From: Geotoga petraea
Lineage (GTDB): Bacteria; Thermotogota; Thermotogae; Petrotogales; Petrotogaceae
Assembly (NCBI RefSeq): GCF_900102615.1
Contig: NZ_FMYV01000002.1
Coordinates: 124,001 to 188,000 of the forward strand
DNA length: 64,000 nucleotides
Direction: 5' to 3'
The stretch's first letter is position 1. Every line of letters starts with the position of its first letter. The notes below the pieces were generated by a model. It was not told where the DNA came from. It was given only the letters and a program-made list of their open reading frames with translations, and did not search any database. Shown in pieces: positions 24,013 through 33,595 of the stretch. Both the position numbers and the translations under genes were made by a program.

Positions 24013-25986
24013 TTAGGAGACAGAAATCTCTTTTTCAATATTGATAAGTTCTGTATCTTGTTTTATTGATAATGAATTTAAATTGATGTTATGGCTTTCT
24101 ATATTCTTTTTCAATTTCTCAATTTCGGTTTCAAATATCTCTGTATTCTTTTGCATCTTTATATTTACAAAGGCATCTCTCTCATTTACAAATAAATTAA
24201 TATCAGTAACTCCAAATGATTCTGTTGGTAATATTAGTCTAATTTTTCCATAAGTTTTTGAGCTCTTTTTATTTTCATTTTGAACAATTTCTTCTTTGTT
24301 AAAAGAAAGATAAACAGGTAAACCAAACATATTAAACATCATGTAACTCGTATCACTAATATTTTTCATTCCTTCCATGTTTTGATAGGCTGAAATAGCT
24401 TTATCTATTACATTGTTAAACAAAACATTATTTTGATTGGAAGATGAGTTATCTTTTTGACTTATTGAATCTACAATTTCCTTAATGTTTTTATCTATAT
24501 TTATTAAGGTATCATGATTAAATAATAAATTAAAATTGTTTTTGATTGGTTTTGCTAATTGATTAGGTATTTCTGCCCTTATTACTATTATATTTTTCAT
24601 ATTTTTTGTAGTTATATTTTGCTTTTGTATATTTTTTGATAGTTTTTGAAAAAATTCTTTTATTGAATATTCAACCTTTTCACTCTTAGTAAAATTTTCA
24701 AAATTGACGAATATTTTATTTATAGGTTTATCAGATTTGATAATTGGATTTTTTCCATTTAGATTTTTTAATAGAAATGGTTCGTTTTTTATAGTAGTTT
24801 TTAAAATTATTTTTGGATTAATATTAAGTATAAAATTTGGTTTTTGTTTTGGTATGAGTGGCTTTATACTCGGTTTGTTATTTTTTGATTGTAATAAAAA
24901 ATTAGATTTATTAAGAAAAATTTTTTCATTCTTATCTTGAAAATTCATTAAAAATTTTGTTAAAGAATCCATGTAAGTTTTATTAAAATTTTTACTATTA
25001 GAAATTAAGAAAATATTTTTTGATTTGTCATTACTTTTTATAAAATTGTCAAAAATATTTTTTAAATTATTAGTTCTTAAGATCTTATCATTGTTTGAAC
25101 TATCAGTTTTTAGTAGAGTTATGATTTTTTTGTTGTTTAAAGGCTTATTGGTATAATTATTTTTTATCATCTCATCATTAGATTTTTTGGATAATTCTCT
25201 ATTAAATTCTTTAATATTTTGAAGGTTGTTAATTGCTTTATTTGAAGAACTATTGACTTTTTTTTGATCAATAATATTAGGCTTAATTTCAGAAGTTTGA
25301 TTTTTAGAAAAGTTTTTTTTCTCATTGAGATTATTTTTAGATGTGGTAAAGTTATTTTTTTGAAAAATATTTTCATTAGATATATTTTTATAAGTATTTG
25401 TACTGGTTTTATTTTGGAAATACGAAAAGAGTTTCTTAGCTATATTTTTTGCAAACTGTATAGGATCTGGATTTATAGATTTATTTTTTGTAAAATTTTT
25501 ACCTATATCTTCAATTATATTTTTTAAAATAAATTTTATTTTATCATTTGAAAGTGATGGCACGCTATTAGCTGGTTTTTCAGGTATATTTTTGTCTAAA
25601 GTAGTGAAAAAATCACTCAACCATTTTATAAAAGATGCTTTTTTGTTATCTGGAATATTGGTTAATTCTATATCAAAATTCATTGGGCTGTCATTAATCA
25701 TCAAACTCAAATTGAACATATTTTCAACAATCTGTCCCAGAGCTTTAGTTAATATTTGATTTTTTGAATTATTTTGTACTTGATCAAAAGATAAATATAT
25801 AATCATACCTGGTTTTAGTGGTACATTAGATTTGTTTTCTAATAAAAGGACTTTCCCCCTATAATTTACTATTAAAGAGTCTTTATTAGCAAAAAGAACC
25901 TTTGCTTTTACTTTATTGTTTTCTTCACTTTTTATGGTACTGTTGAAATTTTTTATTAAATTAGAATTAATGTTTAAAAAATCCAT
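24013..25986 (-). CDS. Large Asn/Lys-rich protein with FliK-like C-terminus
   Basis: 657 residues. The N-terminal 80 residues form a small beta-rich domain (VKAKVLFANKDSLIVNYRGKVLL). Residues about 150-480 are low complexity, extremely rich in Asn, Lys and Ser. The last 110 residues (YGKIRLILPTESFGVTDINLFVNERDAFVNIKMQ...LKKNIESHNINLNSLSI) match the pattern of the flagellar hook-length control C-terminal domain: strand, helix, final strand. I therefore suggest a FliK-type hook ruler, exported through the flagellar apparatus, but similarity is weak and no other hook gene is adjacent. SD GAGGTGAT. Confidence 0.5.
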   Translation of the reverse strand: MDFLNINSNLIKNFNSTIKSEENNKVKAKVLFANKDSLIVNYRGKVLLLENKSNVPLKPGMIIYLSFDQVQNNSKNQILTKALGQIVENMFNLSLMINDSPMNFDIELTNIPDNKKASFIKWLSDFFTTLDKNIPEKPANSVPSLSNDKIKFILKNIIEDIGKNFTKNKSINPDPIQFAKNIAKKLFSYFQNKTSTNTYKNISNENIFQKNNFTTSKNNLNEKKNFSKNQTSEIKPNIIDQKKVNSSSNKAINNLQNIKEFNRELSKKSNDEMIKNNYTNKPLNNKKIITLLKTDSSNNDKILRTNNLKNIFDNFIKSNDKSKNIFLISNSKNFNKTYMDSLTKFLMNFQDKNEKIFLNKSNFLLQSKNNKPSIKPLIPKQKPNFILNINPKIILKTTIKNEPFLLKNLNGKNPIIKSDKPINKIFVNFENFTKSEKVEYSIKEFFQKLSKNIQKQNITTKNMKNIIVIRAEIPNQLAKPIKNNFNLLFNHDTLINIDKNIKEIVDSISQKDNSSSNQNNVLFNNVIDKAISAYQNMEGMKNISDTSYMMFNMFGLPVYLSFNKEEIVQNENKKSSKTYGKIRLILPTESFGVTDINLFVNERDAFVNIKMQKNTEIFETEIEKLKKNIESHNINLNSLSIKQDTELINIEKEISVS

Positions 25987-26114
25987 ATAATCACCTCACA
26001 GTAATGTTATCGGTTATTTATTAAAAATAAACATAAATAAATTAATTATAAAAAAATATATTTTTATTATATAATATTAGTGAAAAATAATTTCATCAAA
26101 TGGGGTAGATAATC

Positions 26115-26957
26115 ATGATTAAAACATATATAAAAGGAATATATGATAGCTTATCATTAAAAGAAAAAGAAATTGCTGACTATATTATAAATAACTCTGA
26201 AACTGTTATAAATTCAACTATTTCAGAATTGGCAAAAAATATTGGAATTAGTGATTCGACAGTTTATAGGTTTATTAGGAAGATAGGTTTTATTGGTTAT
26301 AATGACTTTAAAATTAAGTTGACTCAAGAATTATCTTTCAAAAAGAAAAAAAGAAATATGGATGATAACATTCCAAGTTATGCAAAAATAATTGTTGAAA
26401 ATAACATCAACTTAATTGAAGACTCTTTAAACTTGCTTAATTATGATGATTTACAAAGAGTTATAGACGAAATTTATGAAACAGAAAGAGTTTTCTTTTT
26501 AGGAGTAGGCAGTTCATCTTTTGTATGTGAATACTTCGCAAAAAAGTTGAATGTTTTGGGCAAATATTCTTTATATTATAGCGATACACATATGATGAAC
26601 TCAATAATTCCCACTTTAAATTCTAATGATCTCATTATTGTTATATCTCATACTGGAGTAACCAAAGATATAGTGATTTTAAGTGAAGCTATAAGAGAGT
26701 ATTCAAGAAATATAGTTTCAATAACTTCGGGGATAGAATCACCTTTGGCTAAATTAAGTAAAATTGTTCTCACAACTGCGTATGCTAAAGATACTTCGAA
26801 GATTGAATTTTTAAGTTCAAGAATTAGTGAATTTATTGTATCTGAAATAATTATAAACGGTTACTATGAAAAGTTAGAAAAGGATAATCCTCTTTATCTA
26901 AAAAATTTATTAAGTAAGATTGATGCTCAAAGATTGTCTGAAAAAGGGCTTAAATAA
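26115..26957 (+). CDS. RpiR/MurR-family transcriptional regulator
   Basis: 280 residues: N-terminal RpiR helix-turn-helix (ISELAKNIGISDSTVYRFIRKIGFIGYNDFK) and C-terminal SIS sugar-phosphate-binding domain (VFFLGVGSSSFVCEYFAKKL, IVISHTGVTKDIV). Such proteins repress or activate sugar or amino-sugar genes according to a phosphosugar. GGGGTAGAT SD. Transcribed alone; its stop abuts the stop of the convergent gene with no spacer. The nearest sugar gene is glgX at 27885, but a link is speculative. Confidence 0.9.
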   Translation: MIKTYIKGIYDSLSLKEKEIADYIINNSETVINSTISELAKNIGISDSTVYRFIRKIGFIGYNDFKIKLTQELSFKKKKRNMDDNIPSYAKIIVENNINLIEDSLNLLNYDDLQRVIDEIYETERVFFLGVGSSSFVCEYFAKKLNVLGKYSLYYSDTHMMNSIIPTLNSNDLIIVISHTGVTKDIVILSEAIREYSRNIVSITSGIESPLAKLSKIVLTTAYAKDTSKIEFLSSRISEFIVSEIIINGYYEKLEKDNPLYLKNLLSKIDAQRLSEKGLK

Positions 26958-27449
26958 TTATTCTTTATCAAAAAGCCCTAATTTTAGTGAATCCCTGACA
27001 CTTTTATATCTTTTTATTTTAGATTCAACGATTTTGTCTGAGGTAACTAATTTTTCTTTCATCATTAAATATCTCACCATTTCAGGTTCTGTAAAGTACC
27101 AATTCCCCGTAGAAGAAAATTCTGGAACATTTACCTTGAATTTGGTACCTATAACAGCCTTTGATTCAATTTTAACTAATCCATTTAACTTTTTAAAATA
27201 TGAGATTGCATTATGTGTTCTTCCAACAGATATATTTAGGTTTCTTGCAATCTCCCTTACAGAAGTATACATAACATTATAATTCTTTCCCGCTCCATAA
27301 CTAATATTATATAAATATAAATAGACTTTTGAAAAAGAACTTGGTGTTAACTGTAATATGTACATTAAAACCTTTTCAGGTATTTGTATAAAAGGTCTAA
27401 CAGGTCTATATTCAAATGCATTTATACTTTTGTCCTTATTATTACTCAT
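26958..27449 (-). CDS. Winged-helix protein of unknown function (replication-initiator or DnaD-like style)
   Basis: 163 residues. The middle part (MYTSVREIARNLNISVGRTHNAISYFKKLNGLVKIESK) reads as a winged helix like those in plasmid or phage replication initiators and DnaD-type proteins; the start (FIQIPEKVLMYILQL) fits that style. No named family assigned. ATG 27449 overlaps the upstream gene by eight bases, with its SD (AAGAGTGGG) inside it. Its stop directly abuts that of rpiR. It lies within the segment flanked by the direct repeats at 23969 and 27799. Confidence 0.6.
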   Translation of the reverse strand: MSNNKDKSINAFEYRPVRPFIQIPEKVLMYILQLTPSSFSKVYLYLYNISYGAGKNYNVMYTSVREIARNLNISVGRTHNAISYFKKLNGLVKIESKAVIGTKFKVNVPEFSSTGNWYFTEPEMVRYLMMKEKLVTSDKIVESKIKRYKSVRDSLKLGLFDKE

Positions 27450-27753
27450 TTTCCCACTCTTCTTTTGAAATAACTTTTGCTCCAGTCAATTCGTAATTTA
27501 AAACTTTATAACCCTCATTAAAATTAGCAGTTAAATTAATTTTTTTATAACATTTGCTACCTACAAATTCTTTGTTTATAACATAACCACCATTTTCATA
27601 ATCTCTTGAAAAATCGTATCCTCTTCTTAAATGAGTTCTAAATTTTTCTCCACAATTATCACATTTAAAGTATACAACTATATTTTTCCCTTCATTATAA
27701 AAATCTCCATTCTTAGATATTCTATCTTTGACTTTTTTAAATAAATTAAACAT
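27442..27753 (-). CDS. Small zinc-ribbon-like conserved hypothetical protein
   Basis: 103 residues. YFKCDNCGEKFRTHLRRGYD holds a CxxC pair that may bind metal, with a further Cys in FVGSKCYKKINLTANF. Proteins of this pattern occur in clostridia and related anaerobes without known function (from memory). ATG 27753 follows GGGAGGTG; the GTG nine bases earlier is part of that SD. Co-transcribed with the winged-helix gene. Confidence 0.65.
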   Translation of the reverse strand: MFNLFKKVKDRISKNGDFYNEGKNIVVYFKCDNCGEKFRTHLRRGYDFSRDYENGGYVINKEFVGSKCYKKINLTANFNEGYKVLNYELTGAKVISKEEWENE

Positions 27754-27798
27754 TAATAACACCTCCCTAAATAATTATATCATTTTTTGTTATTATAT

Positions 27799-27842
27799 AA
27801 TACTTGAACGAGCATAATTTTTTTCATATTAAAAAAATTATT
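27799..27842 (+). repeat. Copy B of the imperfect direct repeat, with possible glgX promoter
   Basis: Starts AATACTTGAACGA like copy A at 23969 and shares the downstream ATAATTTTT/CATAT/AAAAAATTATT block with one- to two-base indels. TTGAAC (27804-27809) and TATTAA (27827-27832), 17 bases apart, could be the glgX promoter. An alternative -10, TATAAT, sits at 27862-27867. Confidence 0.5.
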
Positions 27843-27884
27843 AAAAAATGTGCCATTCATGTATAATTTATATGAGGTGATATT

Positions 27885-30005
27885 ATGGCAAAACTAAAAA
27901 TTGAAATAGGAGAGCCAATTTTTGGCCCTAAATTTATGGATGGGGGGGTTAATTTTGGGCTTTTTTCAAGAAATGCAAGTAAAGTTATTTTAGAGTTATA
28001 TGAAAATTTTTATGATGAAAAACCTTTTTTCAGTTATGAATTAGATAAAGAAGATAATAAAACAGGAGATATATGGCATGTATATATAAAAAATATTAAA
28101 GATAGGACATATTATGGATGGCGAGTTGATGGTGAATACAATCCAAAAATAGGGAAAAAATTTAATAAAAACAAACTTCTTATTGATCCATATTCAATTG
28201 CTGTATCAGGAACTTACGATTTTAGCGAACATCAAATATATGGATATGATAAATCAACTGAAAACGATTTAACGTTTTCAAATAAAAATTCTTCAAGTTG
28301 TTCTTGTAAAAGTATTATTGTAGAAGATAAAAATTATAATTGGGAAGGAATAAAAAATCCAAGAATAAAGTTTAATGATACTATAATATATGAAATGCAT
28401 GTAAGGTTATTTACAATGAATCCAAATTCAGGGGTTGAAAATAGAGGAACTTTTAATGGCTTAATTGAAAAATTGGATTATCTTAGAAATCTGGGAGTTA
28501 CTTCACTTGAATTGATGCCTGTTTTTGAATTTAATCCAGATTCTAATATAAATAAAAATCCTAAAACTGGTGAAAAATTAAAAGATGTATGGGGATATAA
28601 CCCCTTAAATTTTTTTGCTGTTACTGGAAATTATACTACAGGGTTAAGATTAGGAGAACAAGTCTTTGAATTTAAAAACTTTGTTAAAGAAGTCCACAAA
28701 AGAAATATGGAAGTTATTTTAGATGTTGTATATAATCATACTGGTGAAGGAAATCATTATGGCCCAACAATATCCTTTAGAGGAATTGATAATGAAATTT
28801 ATTATATATTAGAAAAAGACAAGCGCTATTATGCAAATTATTCTGGCACTGGTAATACTTTAAATTGCTCTCATACTGTTGTAAAAGAAATGATAACTGA
28901 TTCACTAAGATATTGGGTAAAAGATATGCATGTGGATGGTTTTAGATTTGATTTAGCTGCAATTTTGGGTAGAGATTCTAATGGAAACTGGATAGGAGAT
29001 TTATCTCTTTTGAAAGACATTGCTGATGACCCAATAATTTCTGGTTCAAAACTAATTGCAGAAGGTTGGGATGCTGCAGGGGGTTATTACGTAGGAGAAT
29101 TTCCTACAGGTTGGGCTGAATGGAATGGTAAATATAGAGACACGGTAAGAAAATTTGTTAGAGGAGATAAAGGACAAGTCGGAGATTTAGCAACAAGAAT
29201 AGCCGGAAGTCCTGATTTATTTAAAAAAGACGGAAGGAACCCAACAAATAGTGTTAACTTTATTACTGCTCATGATGGTTTTACAATGTGGGATTTGGTT
29301 TCTTACAATAGAAAACACAATTATTTGAATGGTGAAAATAATAATGATGGGACAAACGATAACTTTTCTTTCAACCATGGTATTGAAGGAAACACAGATG
29401 ACATTGGTATACTAAATTTAAGAAAAAAACAGATTAAGAATTTTTTGGTGATACTTATGACTTCACAGGGAACTCCGATGTTACTTATGGGTGATGAACT
29501 TTTAAGATCACAAAATGGAAATAACAATGCTTATTGTCATGATAATGAACTTACTTGGGTTGATTGGTCTTTGGAAAAAAAGAATAAAGATATACTTAAT
29601 TTTTATAAAAAGATCATACAATTTAGAAAAGATCATTTTTGTTTAAGAAGAGAACATTTTTTCACCGGACAAGATTATACAGGAGATGGAATAGCTGATG
29701 TTACATGGCATGGTGTAAAGCCATATAGTCCAGATTTTAGTTATGATTCCCACACTCTTGCTTATATGGTTAGCGGTGAAGATTTTTTGGATCCAGAGCA
29801 TTTAATAGATAATGATGTATATGTTGCTTTAAATTCTTATACAAAACCCTTAGAGTTTGAATTGCCACGCCTTAAAAATAAATCATGGTATTTAATAGCA
29901 GATACGTCTAAAAATTCACCTAATGATATCCTTGATAAACCCGTTAAAGTTGATTTAAAATATATGGTAGATGCTAAAAGTTCTATTATATTAATTAGTA
30001 AATAA
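27885..30005 (+). CDS. glgX: Glycogen debranching enzyme (isoamylase/GlgX type)
   Basis: GH13 enzyme that cleaves alpha-1,6 branches of glycogen. 706 residues: N-terminal CBM48 domain (GVNFGLFSRNASKVILELY), then the catalytic barrel with DVVYNHTGEGNH, DGFRFDLAAILGRD (nucleophile Asp), IAEGWDAAGGYYVGEFP (acid Glu), FITAHDGFTMWDLV (third Asp) and MGDELLRSQNGNNNAYC. No signal peptide, so it acts in the cytosol on stored glycogen. SD GAGGTGAT. Fhs follows 24 bases downstream and may share the transcript. Confidence 0.95.
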   Translation: MAKLKIEIGEPIFGPKFMDGGVNFGLFSRNASKVILELYENFYDEKPFFSYELDKEDNKTGDIWHVYIKNIKDRTYYGWRVDGEYNPKIGKKFNKNKLLIDPYSIAVSGTYDFSEHQIYGYDKSTENDLTFSNKNSSSCSCKSIIVEDKNYNWEGIKNPRIKFNDTIIYEMHVRLFTMNPNSGVENRGTFNGLIEKLDYLRNLGVTSLELMPVFEFNPDSNINKNPKTGEKLKDVWGYNPLNFFAVTGNYTTGLRLGEQVFEFKNFVKEVHKRNMEVILDVVYNHTGEGNHYGPTISFRGIDNEIYYILEKDKRYYANYSGTGNTLNCSHTVVKEMITDSLRYWVKDMHVDGFRFDLAAILGRDSNGNWIGDLSLLKDIADDPIISGSKLIAEGWDAAGGYYVGEFPTGWAEWNGKYRDTVRKFVRGDKGQVGDLATRIAGSPDLFKKDGRNPTNSVNFITAHDGFTMWDLVSYNRKHNYLNGENNNDGTNDNFSFNHGIEGNTDDIGILNLRKKQIKNFLVILMTSQGTPMLLMGDELLRSQNGNNNAYCHDNELTWVDWSLEKKNKDILNFYKKIIQFRKDHFCLRREHFFTGQDYTGDGIADVTWHGVKPYSPDFSYDSHTLAYMVSGEDFLDPEHLIDNDVYVALNSYTKPLEFELPRLKNKSWYLIADTSKNSPNDILDKPVKVDLKYMVDAKSSIILISK

Positions 30006-30029
30006 AAAATTAGAAAGTGAGGGATATTT

Positions 30030-31700
30030 TTGAAAACAGATATACAAATAGCAAAAGAAGCTAAACTTGAAAAGATCGAGAAAATAGCAGAACAACTAAA
30101 CATACCAGAAGAATACTTAAATCCTTATGGAAAATATATAGGAAAAGTGTCTTCGAGGTATTATGAAGAAATAAAAGATAACAAAGACGGAAATCTAATT
30201 TTGGTTACTGCAATAACGCCAACCCCAGCCGGAGAAGGTAAAACAACAACTTCCATTGGTCTTTCCATGGGGTTAAATAAAATGGGGAAAAAATCAATCG
30301 TTGCCTTGAGAGAACCTTCCTTGGGACCAGTAATGGGAATAAAAGGTGGTGCAGCAGGTGGAGGCTATTCACAGGTATTACCAATGGAAGACATAAACCT
30401 TCATTTTACTGGAGATATTCATGCAATTACAACGGCTCATAATTTGGTTAGTGCTGTAATAGACTCTCATATAAAATTTAAAAATGATTTAGAAATAGAT
30501 TCAACTCAAGTATTTTGGAAAAGAGCTCTCGATATGAACGACAGGGCCTTGAGGAATATTGTTGTTGGGCTTGGTGGAAAAACTAATGGTTTAGTTAGAG
30601 AAGATGGATTTATCATTACTGCCGCCTCAGAGATCATGGCCGTTTTATGTTTATCTGAAAACATTGATGATTTAAAAGAAAAATTATCTAAAATAGTAAT
30701 AGCAAGAAATATGGATAGAAAACCAATAACAATAGGTGATCTTAAAATTGAAGGAGCTTTAGCTTTGATTTTAAAAGATGCCCTAAATCCAAATTTAGTT
30801 CAAACCATAGATGGAACACCAGCATTTATTCACGGTGGACCATTTGCAAATATCGCACATGGAACTAATTCAATAATAGCAACAAAAATGGCAATTAAAA
30901 TGTCAGATTATACAGTTACAGAAGCCGGGTTTGGCTCAGATTTGGGAGCTGAAAAGTTTTTAGACTTCGTTAGTCCAAACTATGGCTTAGATCCAAAAGT
31001 AGTGGTTATTGTAGCAACTGTAAGAGCATTAAAATATCATGGTGGAATGTCTTTAAAGGAATTAAAAAAAGAAAGTATATACCATCTAAGAAAAGGCTTA
31101 GAAAACTTGAGAGTTCATATAGAAAATATGAGAAAATACGATATCCCAGTAGTAGTTGCGATCAATAAATTTGATTCTGATTCCGAAGAAGAAATCCAAA
31201 TGGTCGAAAACTTTTCTGAAGATATGGGAGTAGAAGTGAGTGTTAATGAAGCCTTTCTAAAAGGTTCAGATGGTACGATTGATTTAGCCGAAAAAGTAGT
31301 AAAAACTGTTGAAAATTCAAATACTAAATTCAAACCAATTTACAACCCTGAAGATGATATAGAAGAAAAAATCGAAAAGATAGCGACAAAAATATATAGA
31401 GCTGGCAATGTTGAATTTACTCTACAAGCTAAAAAAATGATAAAATTTTTTGAAAAATATGGTTTTGATCATTTACCTATTATAATAGCAAAAACACAAT
31501 CATCTATTTCTGATGATAAAAAGAAATTAGGAGCGCCAAGTGGATATGAGTTTACTATAAGAGATTTCGAGCTTTCTGCAGGTGCTGGATTTATTGTTGC
31601 GTTATCTGGTGAGATAATGAGGATGCCTGGTTTATCAAAAATACCGAATGCTGTTAATCTTGATATAGATAACGAAGGAAATATAAAAGGTTTATCATAA
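30030..31700 (+). CDS. fhs: Formate-tetrahydrofolate ligase
   Basis: ATP-dependent formation of 10-formyl-THF from formate. 556 residues, the family length. Motifs: [21 protein letters not shown] (P-loop), [23 protein letters not shown], and C-terminal [26 protein letters not shown] style (here [12 protein letters not shown]). TTG start after GTGAGGG. Followed 25 bases later by a divergent FolD; together they connect formate to 5,10-methylene-THF if the FolD partner works. Confidence 0.97.
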   Translation: MKTDIQIAKEAKLEKIEKIAEQLNIPEEYLNPYGKYIGKVSSRYYEEIKDNKDGNLILVTAITPTPAGEGKTTTSIGLSMGLNKMGKKSIVALREPSLGPVMGIKGGAAGGGYSQVLPMEDINLHFTGDIHAITTAHNLVSAVIDSHIKFKNDLEIDSTQVFWKRALDMNDRALRNIVVGLGGKTNGLVREDGFIITAASEIMAVLCLSENIDDLKEKLSKIVIARNMDRKPITIGDLKIEGALALILKDALNPNLVQTIDGTPAFIHGGPFANIAHGTNSIIATKMAIKMSDYTVTEAGFGSDLGAEKFLDFVSPNYGLDPKVVVIVATVRALKYHGGMSLKELKKESIYHLRKGLENLRVHIENMRKYDIPVVVAINKFDSDSEEEIQMVENFSEDMGVEVSVNEAFLKGSDGTIDLAEKVVKTVENSNTKFKPIYNPEDDIEEKIEKIATKIYRAGNVEFTLQAKKMIKFFEKYGFDHLPIIIAKTQSSISDDKKKLGAPSGYEFTIRDFELSAGAGFIVALSGEIMRMPGLSKIPNAVNLDIDNEGNIKGLS

Positions 31701-31725
31701 TATAATATCTGGGGTGAAAAAATAG

Positions 31726-32535
31726 ATGGTAATAGATGTAGAGAACACTGTTAAAGAAGTTGAAAAAGAAATTGAATATCTGAAAAGTAAAACAGAAAAA
31801 CCAAAGCTTCTAAGTTTAACTACAAAATTAAACGGTTCGATTAAAGCTTACCTAAATTCACAAGCAGAAATAGCAAAAAAATATGGTATAGATTTTGAGT
31901 ATATCAAATCAGATAACCTTTATGAGGATATAAAAAAATACAACAAAGATATTTCTGTTGATGCACTTTTTATAGCAAAACCTTTGAAAAAAGATTATGA
32001 CGATAAACAAGTTGCAAAATTGATAAACCCTAAAAAAGATATAGAAGGGATCAGCTATCATAACATAGCAGCAATGTTTTACGAAGATGAATACTTCATT
32101 CCTTGTACTGCAGAATCAGCGGTCAAAATATTAGAGGATAATTTGAACATAACAGGTAAAAAAATTGCTTTAATGGGTAGATCTTATACTGTTGGTAAAC
32201 CTATTTCGATTCTTTTACAGAAAAAAGGAAGGGACGCAACTTTAACTTTGATAAATTCAAAGACCAAAGGTCAAAAAGAAATTACAAAATCTGCAGATGC
32301 TATAATTATAGCTATAGGTATTGCTGAATACTTGAACGAGGATTTTGTATCAAAAGGACAAAAAGTTATTGATGTAGGAATAAATGTTGAAAACGGTAAA
32401 TTAGTTGGAGATGCAAAAAAAACAATTTCAAAAATTTGTGATGTTACTCCCGTTCCAGGAGGAGTTGGAAATGTAACTTCTACAATATTAATGAGAAATG
32501 TTTATAGAGCAAAAATTTTAAACAGGGGGTTCTAA
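31726..32535 (+). CDS. folD: Divergent FolD (methylene-THF dehydrogenase/cyclohydrolase-like)
   Basis: 269 residues, slightly short for FolD. The C-terminal Rossmann half is canonical: PCTAESAV, GKKIALMGRSYTVGKP, VIDVGIN, DVTPVPGGVGNVTS. The catalytic N-terminal half is not. Where E. coli has YxxxK (Lys54) this has Y42-L-N-S-Q46; the QLPLP motif is A84-K-P-L-K; KDVDG is KDIEG (Glu107). Family work shows the Lys is essential for cyclohydrolase, so this may be only a dehydrogenase. It is directly coupled to fhs and, one base after its stop, to an M42 peptidase. Confidence 0.85.
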   Translation: MVIDVENTVKEVEKEIEYLKSKTEKPKLLSLTTKLNGSIKAYLNSQAEIAKKYGIDFEYIKSDNLYEDIKKYNKDISVDALFIAKPLKKDYDDKQVAKLINPKKDIEGISYHNIAAMFYEDEYFIPCTAESAVKILEDNLNITGKKIALMGRSYTVGKPISILLQKKGRDATLTLINSKTKGQKEITKSADAIIIAIGIAEYLNEDFVSKGQKVIDVGINVENGKLVGDAKKTISKICDVTPVPGGVGNVTSTILMRNVYRAKILNRGF

Positions 32536-32536
32536 A

Positions 32537-33565
32537 ATGGAAGAATATTTCGACTATGCAGTAGAACAGATTATATCATTGTGTAAAATTCCTAGTCCTA
32601 CTGGCTACACCAAAAAAGTTATAGAGTATTTAAAAAGAGAATTTGATAATCTGGGATTTAAATATGAGATCACCAATAAAGGTGCTTTTCTCACTGACTT
32701 AGGTGGAGAAGGTAATCCATTACTATTAGCAGCTCATATAGATACTTTGGGGGCTATGGTTAGATCGATAAAATCAAATGGAAGGATAAGACTGACAAAG
32801 ATTGGTGGATATCCAGAGAATAATATAGAGGGGGAAAACTGTATTATTCATACAAGGGATGGAAAAAATTATACAGGAACTATTCAATTAAATCATCCAT
32901 CAACACATGTTTATAAAGATATAAAAACTATGGAAAGAAATGATGAAAATATAGAAGTTGTTATAGATGAAAAAGTAGAATCAAAAGAAGATGTGGAAAA
33001 ACTGGGTATCAAAACGGGAGATTTTATTTCATTTGATGCAAGAACAATTTATACCAATTCGGGTTTTATTAAAAGTAGACACTTAGATGATAAAGCCAGT
33101 GCGGGTATTTTAATTGCAATAGCTAAAATGATAAAAGATGATAAATTGAAATTAAAAAGAAAAGTGTATATTATGTTCACATCTTATGAAGAAGTTGGAC
33201 ATGGAGGATCTGCTGGTATCCCTTCTGATGTAAAAGAAATGATCTCAGTTGATATGGGAGCCATAGGAGACGATTTAAACTGTAATGAATATCAGGTCAG
33301 TATTTGTGCAAAAGACTCAGGTGGGCCGTATGATTACGATGTGACTAACGATTTAATAGATATAGCTGGTTATAGTAATATAGATCATGCAGTTGATATT
33401 TATCCCATGTATGGTTCTGATGTTGAAGCTACTTTAAGGGCTGGTTATGACATTAAACATGGATTAATAGGCCCAGGTGTGTTTGCTTCTCACGGATACG
33501 AAAGAACTCATAAGGATGCGATTAAAAATACAACAAAATTACTGTTTAATTATATTTCAAAATAA
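32537..33565 (+). CDS. M42-family metallo-aminopeptidase
   Basis: Cytosolic, dinuclear-metal aminopeptidase of the tetrahedral (TET) type; 342 residues. LLAAHIDTLGAMV gives the first metal His and Asp, SRHLDDKASAGILIA the bridging Asp, TSYEEVGHGG the catalytic and metal Glu, SVDMGAIGD another metal Asp, and the final metal His lies in the C-terminal part. SD GGGGG. Last gene of the glgX-fhs-folD run; terminator at 33571. Confidence 0.93.
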   Translation: MEEYFDYAVEQIISLCKIPSPTGYTKKVIEYLKREFDNLGFKYEITNKGAFLTDLGGEGNPLLLAAHIDTLGAMVRSIKSNGRIRLTKIGGYPENNIEGENCIIHTRDGKNYTGTIQLNHPSTHVYKDIKTMERNDENIEVVIDEKVESKEDVEKLGIKTGDFISFDARTIYTNSGFIKSRHLDDKASAGILIAIAKMIKDDKLKLKRKVYIMFTSYEEVGHGGSAGIPSDVKEMISVDMGAIGDDLNCNEYQVSICAKDSGGPYDYDVTNDLIDIAGYSNIDHAVDIYPMYGSDVEATLRAGYDIKHGLIGPGVFASHGYERTHKDAIKNTTKLLFNYISK

Positions 33566-33570
33566 TAACG

Positions 33571-33595
33571 AGGCACTCCTATAAATGGAGTGCCT
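33571..33595. terminator. Convergent terminator (M42 peptidase / nadE)
   Basis: AGGCACTCC (33571-33579) pairs with GGAGTGCCT (33587-33595), loop of seven, then TTAATTCTTTTTTT on the plus strand. The last codons of nadE lie within the hairpin. Confidence 0.8.

Noticed and set aside
32327-32340. AATACTTGAACGAG, a 14-base match to the repeat at 27799
   Set aside because: Inside the folD reading frame, encoding ordinary FolD residues, without the AT-rich continuation; treated as chance.
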